64,000 nucleotides of DNA from positions 75,886,435 through 75,950,434 of the forward strand of contig JALGPY010000006.1 of NCBI GenBank assembly GCA_023055425.1, read 5' to 3'. Origin of the DNA: Linanthus parryae (lineage: Eukaryota; Streptophyta; Magnoliopsida; Ericales; Polemoniaceae). Below are positions 57,254 through 64,000 of the stretch, in pieces; the stretch's first letter is position 1; each line of letters begins with the position of its first letter. The position numbers and the translations under genes are program-made. The notes beneath the pieces were generated by a model that saw only the letters and a list, made by a program, of their open reading frames with translations, ran no database searches and was not told the DNA's origin.

Positions 57254-58475
57254 TGAAAGGGGGAAGTACAGCATATACAAGTACAGGATCAAGACTCTAG
57301 TAGGGGGAGTTGAATAGAGTATGATAACTGTTTTCAAAGATGTGATTTCAAATCAGTTTGAAGAGAAAAAATATTAATTCAAGGCCTTGAAAAGAGTTTC
57401 AAGCCTTCGAAAGAAAAAAAATTTAGAAAAGAACCAATGTTATTTTTCAATGCTTGAAATGAAGTTCAAGTCCTTGAATCAGAATCCTGTTTTGAGCAGT
57501 TAATCAGACAAATATATGAACTGAATTGTAAATGAAAAAGAAACAGGATTTTTATCCACTTGGACCTACGTCTCTACCTCACGGAGTTAATAACTCCATG
57601 ATTTTGAACTTAATTTTTATTAATCAAAAGCTAAGCCCTAGATCTCAAGCATAGAGATATTCCCTACCCTTTTACAGCTTAAGGTTCTCACTAACCTATC
57701 TAGTACATGCTCTAGCTAACTGATTTAATAAGATTTATATGTTGTTCACATGAAGAACTCACAATATATTAAACAATAAGTATTATCAGAATGATATACA
57801 AATGAAATTCAGAAAGAACAACACTCAGACAAAGTCTAGTAGTGGGAATATAGTGCTCTTCAGATGCTTGGATTGAGATTAATAAGTATTCTTCCTTGTT
57901 GCTTGTCAATCCCTGACCGTGTTTGAGTGTGTCTCTATTTTGATTTTCTTCAAAATTCTTCTATCCTTCACACTTTTATGGAGCCAGTTTGAATTGAAGA
58001 TTCTCAGGAACTTCAGAAAACTAACTTCCCTAAAATTTAGCAATGTATCTTGGACTCTTTTAACAGCTCTCCCAATGGCTAGTTGCTCAATATCTTCAAA
58101 TATATTGGCTTGATCTTGTTTGCAGGATATTTATGAGGCTCCAGGCATGACTGTTCAGTCACGCCATCAATCAGAGAAGTCTATTTCCATTCCTGCATTC
58201 AAACAGTTTAGGAAATAAACCTGCAAAACATGCAACTATTATTCTGCAAAAGTCAACCTTATAAGTGGAAATAACAGCTAATCTAAATAATATATTAGTT
58301 TTTCTTTCATCATCAAGTATGTAATAAACACATAATAAGAGATAGAGAGATATGAGCTAGAAAAGCTCCCCCTTAGTTCATGCTTATGCTGCAGTGAAAT
58401 TTCAAGCCTTTGAACAAAGTTTCAAGGCTTTGAAACGTACGACACTTCATCCTTTGAAAACAAGCTGGACTTACA
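57254..58475 (-). repeat. 3' LTR of the second Sirevirus-like copy
   Basis: TGAAAGGGGG...GGACTTACA, 1222 bp. It has palindrome variants near 57378, 57402, 58400 and 58422, and the ACGTCTCTACCTCACGGAG block near 57570. Confidence 0.85.
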
Positions 58476-58844
58476 ATCTCCCCCTTGATGAAAAAAAAAA
58501 CTGTTATCCGTTAAGAACTGATTCTCTACCATAGATTAAACCTTAGAGCATAGCAGAATAATTGTAGTAAACATAGATAATACAGAAAGCAGAAAATTAT
58601 GTTAAACAATCCAACTTATTGAGCAGATAAGCAAAAAAAACCTAATGATCTAAACCAGATCTAAAGTTCCAAAAGAGAGAAAACCTAAATTTCTCCCCTT
58701 TTTTTACTTTCATCAAAAAGGAATGAGAAAATGTTGGATCAAATTTTTTGAAAGCTTAATGAAATTAGTTCTGAGAATGAGCAATTTTCAAGGATTTGAA
58801 GAAGAAACCAAGGCCTTGAGATAGAAAGAAAGAGAAGGCTAGAA

Positions 58845-59071
58845 TTAGGGGGTTGGGTCTCCATCTCCCTTTGGCTCAGCATCTTCTTCTCCACTGTCTT
58901 CTTCATCATCCTCATTATCTTTTTATTCTCCTTCATGATTAGTTTTTCCACCAGCACACTAGTTTCTTCAAATATTTGTGCCTCTGTCACAATCTTTGGA
59001 ATGTTAGCTTTCTGTTTCTTCTTCTTACTATCCTTGATCAACATTCCCGAGTCTGGACTGTCACCATCAGT
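58845..59071 (-). pseudogene. Env-like ORF C-terminus, second copy
   Basis: On the minus strand MLIKDSKKKKQKANIPKI corresponds to MLIKDLKKKKKN of the copy at 32713-33129. Both end in an acidic tail and GDPTP before the stop (58845-58847 here, 32570-32572 there). The sequence is truncated on its N-terminal side by the junction at 59071. Confidence 0.75.
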
Positions 59072-60176
59072 GTACGGGAGAATCCCTTAAGGAAGATTCA
59101 CCGTACACCAAAAACAGGGGATAAGAAGGACACAGGAAGAGTAGAGTTGTGTGTAGGGAGAGATTAAGGCAATAGAAACTGTATGAGAGAGATACAGAGT
59201 TTTGGCAGAGCTTCCGCGTAGTTCAGGTAGTTCATCCTTTGTAAGGAAGAGTTAACAACCTATATATAGTGGAGAATACGACCGTTGTAGTGGGTTAATG
59301 CGCCCATTAATGGAGTCTTAATAAACGTAAACCACAACGCGCAGCCCCCACGTGGATCAGCGCGGGTGGTGATCCAGTGTGTCGAGCACAGCTAGGTGTG
59401 CTGGATGACCGCCACGTGGCTAAGATCTGTCTATCTGGAAAGCATTACCTACATTAGCCCCCTTTTTCCGCGTGGAGACGCCTTGCCGAATAGGATTTAA
59501 TGCGCAAAAACCAGTGCACGCGTCGTTTCCACGCACCAATTAAAATACACGCAAAATCAGCCCCCGTGCGTGCCATTATTTCCTAGGATCCTAGATTCGT
59601 GCCGTCTGTTTTATTAGGGTTTTAGGTGTGACGTCAGCATCGACCTGTGATTGCGCGATTCGGCAGTGACGGTTGTGATTTCACCACTGAAAGGACGCAA
59701 CTCTTCATAGTTATGAATATATACTTCATGCCCTCCATTGTTGCAGAGTATTTCTTCTCTCTCTAAAGTTGATGCTACTTGAGAGCCTTCAAGAGCAAAT
59801 ACAGATAATCAATCATCAAATCTTTCTTGCCAACCGTCTTCTTCAACTTGCTTCATCAACACAAGGTTGACTTTGCTCAATTTCATTAATTTATTCCATA
59901 TCTTTGAACTATATTGAATCTGAAAACCCTAAACTGTTTGGAATACGCCATTATTTGAAACTGCGGAAGAGGTTCCTCTTAAACCCTAAAAGATTGAAAC
60001 GAAAGATTGAAACGATTTTCGAACAATAATCTTCTGAAATTCTGAGATTCTAAACCCGAAATTGACCCAGAACTGTTCATCTTCCTCTAATTTCGAAACA
60101 AACCCAGAACTGTTTCCTGAATCTGAACAAAAGGTGGATATATTTCTCCTCCCATTTTTCTTGATTTTCTACAGAA
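59072..60176 (+). other. 5' region of the PMD unit, possibly an LTR
   Basis: Starts TGTACGGGAGAATCCC inside the env-like ORF. GTGTACGG (59071-59078) is repeated inverted as CCGTACAC at about 59101-59108. A TATATATA box is at 59261-59268. The region from 59460 is GC-richer, with CGTGGAGACGCC. A splice-acceptor-like TTTTCTACAG directly precedes the ATG. It may be the promoter and leader of a retrotransposon or Mutator-like unit; the other end is outside the window, so I cannot decide. Confidence 0.4.
59261..59268 (+). promoter_or_regulatory. TATA box upstream of the PMD gene
   Basis: TATATATA in a GC-mixed context, about 0.9 kb before the PMD start codon. Only sequence resemblance supports it. 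Confidence 0.35.
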
Positions 60177-62041
60177 ATGGCCAAGACAAAAAGCTCCAAA
60201 TCTATGAAAGAACCTGAAGAAGTTCCTGACCTTCCAAAAACCTTGTGGAGGAAAGCCCCCTACCTGGGTGGGAAAGATTTTTATCACGCTAGGGTTAAAG
60301 TAAAGAATCTACCAGCTCCTGCTACTGAATATTTGCTACTGTTGAACCCTCTTACTACTCCAGCCAGATTGGAGTTAATTGATTCCAAGGACGTAGTCAG
60401 ATTAAGTGTTGAAAATGGGTTCTTTCCCCATACTGAAATTTCTACCCAGGCCTTCGTGCAAAAGATGGATTTAATGGATGAGTGGATTGATCACGTGCTA
60501 ACTCACCATGTTGTAACACTAGATCAAGCTGGGATCTATTTTGCTGTTAGGACTACGAAGGGTGCTGCCGTGAAGCTGGATCAGACCATGCTTCTAAACC
60601 TTCTTTCCCGCTATTCACCTGTGACCCATACTTTTCACTTTGCTGAGTTTGAGGCCGCTCCCACTCTAGAAGATGTTCAGATTCTGTATGAACTTTCACC
60701 TATGGGCGAGGTGGATCCTTTAAGCGCTTTGAAACCTGGTCCAGAGCTCACTCTATATGCGCATATGGAGGAGTGTTTGACCGAGGTGAAGAAAATTTCT
60801 AATCGGTGGACATCTGCGGAAGTACTTCCCGAATGGCAGCTAGTTGAAACCTCTGCGAAGAAAACCTGGGGAAAATGGGTGCAATAATTCTTTCGCGACT
60901 ATGCAAATAGTAAGATCACCAAAGAAATACTGCAAAATGACCCCGAAGCAAAGAATTGTATAGATGAAATGGGTATCATCTGACTTTGTGTGGCTTTCTC
61001 TGTGCCTGGCTTTCAATGTATTTAATCGACGGCCATCCTCATGATGGGGTCTTCTATCATGTTCTACCCCTTGCTGTTAAGTTGAATCTTGGCCAAAAGG
61101 TCGCGCTTGGGCCTCTGGTACTTGGCACCTTGTATCATCGGTTAGACCAGCTGGTGGTCGCAATTGAGGAGTCGTGTGGGCGTCTTGATGTGTTGACCTT
61201 TGTCAACATTTCATTTCTTACCATGTGGGTCTTTGAAAGATGGCCTTCTTACGCTCCTGTTCCTTCTAGGCCCAGTATGTGGAACGTTCTAGGTGCGCAG
61301 AATGCACTTCCTAGTGGGAGAGCTGCTCGATGGTACAGGACTAATCTCCCCAAGTGCTCATGTAGTTTGGTGTGCGACGATCGGAGAAAATTTACAGCCC
61401 GGCCTTACACTACTCGTATTGATACTATGCGATTTTTCCCGAAGCTGTACCCTAGTAGAGATGTCTCTTATTCAGAAGACACCCTTCTCGAAGGACATGA
61501 TCACTACCGCGAATTCTTCTGATGGTGCTTAAGAGGTTCACTACCTGCTATTGCCGAAAATTTTTCTGAGCTAACTCCCAAGTATGAGCAGATCACAGTC
61601 GATGTTGACCCAACTCGCGTCTCACCTCAGTTTGGCTTTGATGCAGTAGCTCCTTCCATTTTGCCTGAGTCAATCAAAAGAAATTGCTACAAGCGACTGC
61701 TGGTTTTTAAGTGTAAATCGATCCTTCTCAGCAACTTGCCTTTTGTCCAGCCTTCAGGGAGTCGTGTAGGCCGCCTTACCAGGAACTGGATTGCTTACTG
61801 GAATCCTCAACAGGCCAGATTTGATATATCCTCAACTCCCCGTCCTGGCAAAGCTCCTGCGATTAAAAGGAATGCTTTTCCATTCCGTCAAAATTGCAGC
61901 TTGGACGATTCCAAGTTTGTTTTATACTCCTTGCTTGATACAGACAACCACTTGTGCCCAGCCACTATTCTCGGGGAGAATATGATTGCTGTTAGGGGTG
62001 GAGTTTCGCACGTAATCCACTACAGTGAAAAACTTTCCCAG

Positions 62042-62115
62042 GTAAACAACTCTCCTTTATACTAAAAAGACTTCACTTTTTAAAACTTTGAATCTTACAC
62101 GCCTTACTTTTTCAG
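62042..62115 (+). other. Predicted intron 1 of the PMD gene
   Basis: CAG|GTAAAC donor, T-rich 3' end and TTTTTCAG acceptor, 74 bp. The coding frame is kept in phase 0 (Ser-Gln before, Phe-Tyr-Leu after). Confidence 0.6.
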
Positions 62116-62605
62116 TTCTACTTGAGGAGGTTCGCATCCGGAGAGCACTCTGAATCCCTGGTCAATTCCATTGTTACCGCGAAAATACAAAAGAAGGAGA
62201 TTCCTGTGGAAATGGAGCTAGCTCCCCAAGCAGAGGCTCGGATACGCTAGGAAATGGATGTTTTCGCTCGTTCTCTGATAGAAAATGATGCTGAGGTAGA
62301 TGCAGAAGTTGTCCCTAAGACTAAAAAGCAAAAACAGAAAGGAATTGTGAATTCATCGCCTCCTAGAGAAACTCCAAATTTGTCACCTGCGAAGTCTCTT
62401 GCTTCCAAAGGCAAAGGCAAGGGTCGCATGCTGAGTAAAACGCAGAAAGATATCGCAGTTGAGACATTCATCCCCTTCGGCTAGGAAGAAGAGGAAGAGG
62501 AAGACGAAGAAAGAGAAGAAAGGGAGGAAGAAAATGAAGAGGAAAGAGAGGAAGACGAAGGAGAAGAAGAAGAAAGAGAAGAAATCGGAGAAGAAAGTTC
62601 AGAAG

Positions 62606-62676
62606 GTACCTTAAATGAACTTTTCTTCCTTGCACTTTGGCTTTTGCAATAGTTTTTGACTAATTTCCTTTCGCAG
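62606..62676 (+). other. Predicted intron 2 of the PMD gene
   Basis: AAG|GTACC donor and TTTCGCAG acceptor, 71 bp. Joining keeps an acidic frame open into DDDTETISGFLAKEKKK. Confidence 0.6.
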
Positions 62677-62958
62677 ATGATGACACGGAGACCATCAGTG
62701 GCTTTTTGGCCAAGGAGAAGAAAAAGACCAAAGGTTCTTGCTCTGACGCCTCCAGTGAGGCCGTAGACGAAGCTATCATTGCCGAGTCTAAGAAAATGGC
62801 TGCTGAGGCAGAAGAAAGGAGAAGGAAGCTCGAAAAAAAAAGATGACATCGAGCTTATGAAGAGGAGAAGTCTGGAAGAGCAGCATGCTGGTAGCACGGG
62901 CGTGGCTGCCTTGGAACATGCCCAGAGGACTTTGAGGAGATCGCAGGCGGCAAGGAAG

Positions 62959-63336
62959 GTGATATTTTTAACCTTGCTATGACTTATCAAGAAGTAATTA
63001 TTGGTGCATTAAAGCACGGCTTATCAAAAGATGATATTCGCCGATGGCTAGTAGATAAATGTGGCGAACCCTCAGGTAAACATTCAAACAATGTTTGTAA
63101 ACCAAGCTTGGTAGCCCATTCCTTATCGTAACGAGTTTCTTCGCACCACCAGGTCATTCTCACCTTAAAGATGTGAGAAATGAAGATACTTCTGTAGGAC
63201 ATGGTTTCGCATCTATAACATATGATGCTGGAGCTGCGATCCCACCTAAGTGTTGAGATGATCGCTTTTGATCTATAAGAATAAAACATCATTTATAACG
63301 CAAGTTACCTCAACATTTTTCACCCTTTTTTCGCAG
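62959..63336 (+). other. Predicted intron 3 of the PMD gene
   Basis: AAG|GTGAT donor and TTTTTTCGCAG acceptor, 378 bp. The following exon starts GDFVIAQGTTANLPAAREAI in frame. Confidence 0.55.
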
Positions 63337-63862
63337 GTGATTTTGTCATCGCACAGGGCACTACTGCTAACCTGCCAGCTGCAAGAGAGGCAATCGCCGA
63401 GGCAGGTGTTGGCGACTCTAATGCGAACATGCTGGAGCAGAGAAGTCAGCTTCTTACATCTTATGCTCCACAACGAAGCTCGCATGTTGAGAAACCTATC
63501 GCGGCTACTGAGTATGCAGGCGAACCTCTGGAGGACATTATTGAGGTATCTGATGATGTCGAAGCTGACACTAAGTTAAGGGAAGAAGGTGCTGAAGTTT
63601 AGGAGATGGAAGCGGAGGATGCTGGAGTTGAAGTTCATGAAAATGAACAGGTCATAGAAGACATAGCATCGCATGAAAATGTCGATGTTCCAATGAATGC
63701 TCCTAAGCCACAAGAACCTCTCGTGGCTGGAGAAGTTCTTAGGCAGGCAGAAGCCACAACTGTTGCTGAAGTCATTCCACATACTTCTTCAAGTGCCACT
63801 ATTCCTGTGAATGTCTTTGAGCCTCAACAAGATCCTGCTATCCCTTCCACTGAGGTAGAACT

Positions 63863-64000
63863 TGTAGGGTTTTGATTCATGGATCGCACAACAGAAGCAT
63901 AATCAATCAAAAAAACCATGCAAAACCCTCCAAGGATCACAAGTCAAGAGACATAACGATGGTAAGGGATAGAAATCATAAACACACCTTTGGGTTCTCC
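63863..64000 (-). mobile_element. Angela-type LTR (third copy), partial, inverted, truncated by window end
   Basis: TGTAGGGTTTTGATTCATGG is the complement of the 3' end of 48842-50256. The match continues through CCTCCAAGGATCACAAGTC to the window edge. It ends the last PMD frame after STEVEL, so it is inserted in the PMD gene. Whether it is a solo LTR or part of a full element cannot be seen. Confidence 0.85.

Larger units (their letters stand above)
57254..59071 (-). mobile_element. Second Sirevirus-like copy, 3' end only
   Basis: Contains the 3' LTR (57254-58475), the polypurine tract complement ATCTCCCCCTTGATG (58476-58490), the untranslated spacer and the C-terminal end of the env-like ORF. 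It is then cut at 59071 by the PMD unit. The sequence is colinear with 31347-32830 of the first copy but diverged. Confidence 0.85.
60177..63862 (+). pseudogene. Plant-mobile-domain (PMD) transposon-derived gene with introns, interrupted
   Basis: The ATG at 60177 opens a 236-codon frame with basic N-terminus MAKTKSSKSMK and the PMD signature region THTFHFAEFEAAPTLEDVQIL (about 60630-60690). A TAA at 60886-60888 and a frameshift near 60970 separate it from 60986-61522, which continues the domain with CGFLCAWLSMYLIDGHPHDG. A TGA at 61520-61522 interrupts again. The frame goes on to a likely splice donor at 62042. Predicted exons: 60177-62041, 62116-62605, 62677-62958, 63337-63862. Exons 2-4 encode a Lys/Glu-rich, probably coiled region, then acidic Pro/Ala-rich sequence. 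TAG stops lie near 62250, 62482 and 63601, and an A-run frameshift near 62834. PMD proteins occur in several plant transposon classes and in domesticated MAIN-like genes; the damage suggests a transposon copy. Confidence 0.7.

Noticed and set aside
6085..58815. Repeated palindromes considered as a CRISPR array
   Set aside because: Spacing is irregular, copies lie in LTRs tens of kilobases apart, and the genome is a plant.
62481..62990. A 169-codon minus-strand Ser-rich frame
   Set aside because: It is the complement of the Lys/Glu-rich exon of the PMD gene; the TCTTCC codons are reflections of GAAGA.

Overview
This 64 kb window comes from a flowering-plant nuclear genome, probably a eudicot; I cannot name the species. 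Almost everything recognisable is transposable-element DNA: plant L1-type LINEs, Ty1/copia elements (Tork-, Ale/Retrofit-, Angela- and Sirevirus-like), Ty3/gypsy elements (a Tekay-type chromovirus and Tat-like remnants), a CACTA element, MITEs and an intron-bearing plant-mobile-domain (PMD) gene. I found no convincing ordinary host gene, rRNA, tRNA or CRISPR array. All coordinates were read by eye, so element ends without a target-site duplication (TSD) may be off by tens of bases.

Layout. 1-4452: LINE-A (+), lacking its endonuclease and ending in poly(A). 5214-10061: decayed copia-1 (-) carrying a solo Sirevirus LTR (5957-7225). 10067-20990: AT-rich DNA with two MITE types, a CACTA element (13174-15388), a Tat-like gypsy remnant and a solo copia LTR with three GC-rich hairpins. 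20990-29100: LINE-B (+), split by a young Ale-type copia element (22846-27992, -). 29105-56265: LINE-C (-), whose zinc-binding region is split by an Angela solo LTR (29904-31316) and, 30 bp away, by a Sirevirus-like element (31347-53081, -). That Sirevirus contains a Tekay gypsy element (36668-45799, +) and a solo LTR (48785-51808), which itself holds a second Angela solo LTR (48842-50256). This gives four layers. 56318-59071: gypsy LTR fragment and a second, truncated Sirevirus copy. 59072-63862: PMD gene unit, cut at the window end by a third Angela LTR.

How the parts work together. Most insertions have 5-bp TSDs, and several were tested by asking whether the interrupted reading frame continues when one TSD copy is ignored. 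It does for LINE-C and for the Sirevirus gag. Nearly every coding region is disabled by stops, frameshifts, deletions or loss of catalytic acidic residues.

The most interesting unit is the Tekay element. Between its primer-binding site and gag it carries an extra, uninterrupted 209-codon ORF. The first ten residues of the product match the histone H3 tail except at one position, and its C-terminal half has three tandem 11-residue SUMO-interaction-like repeats followed by an acidic tail. The same element encodes an integrase with a chromodomain-like C-terminus, so a chromatin-mimicry role is an attractive but untested hypothesis. A second theme is the palindrome TTTCAAGGCCTTGAAA and its variants, which recur through all Sirevirus-like LTRs and also inside their coding regions.
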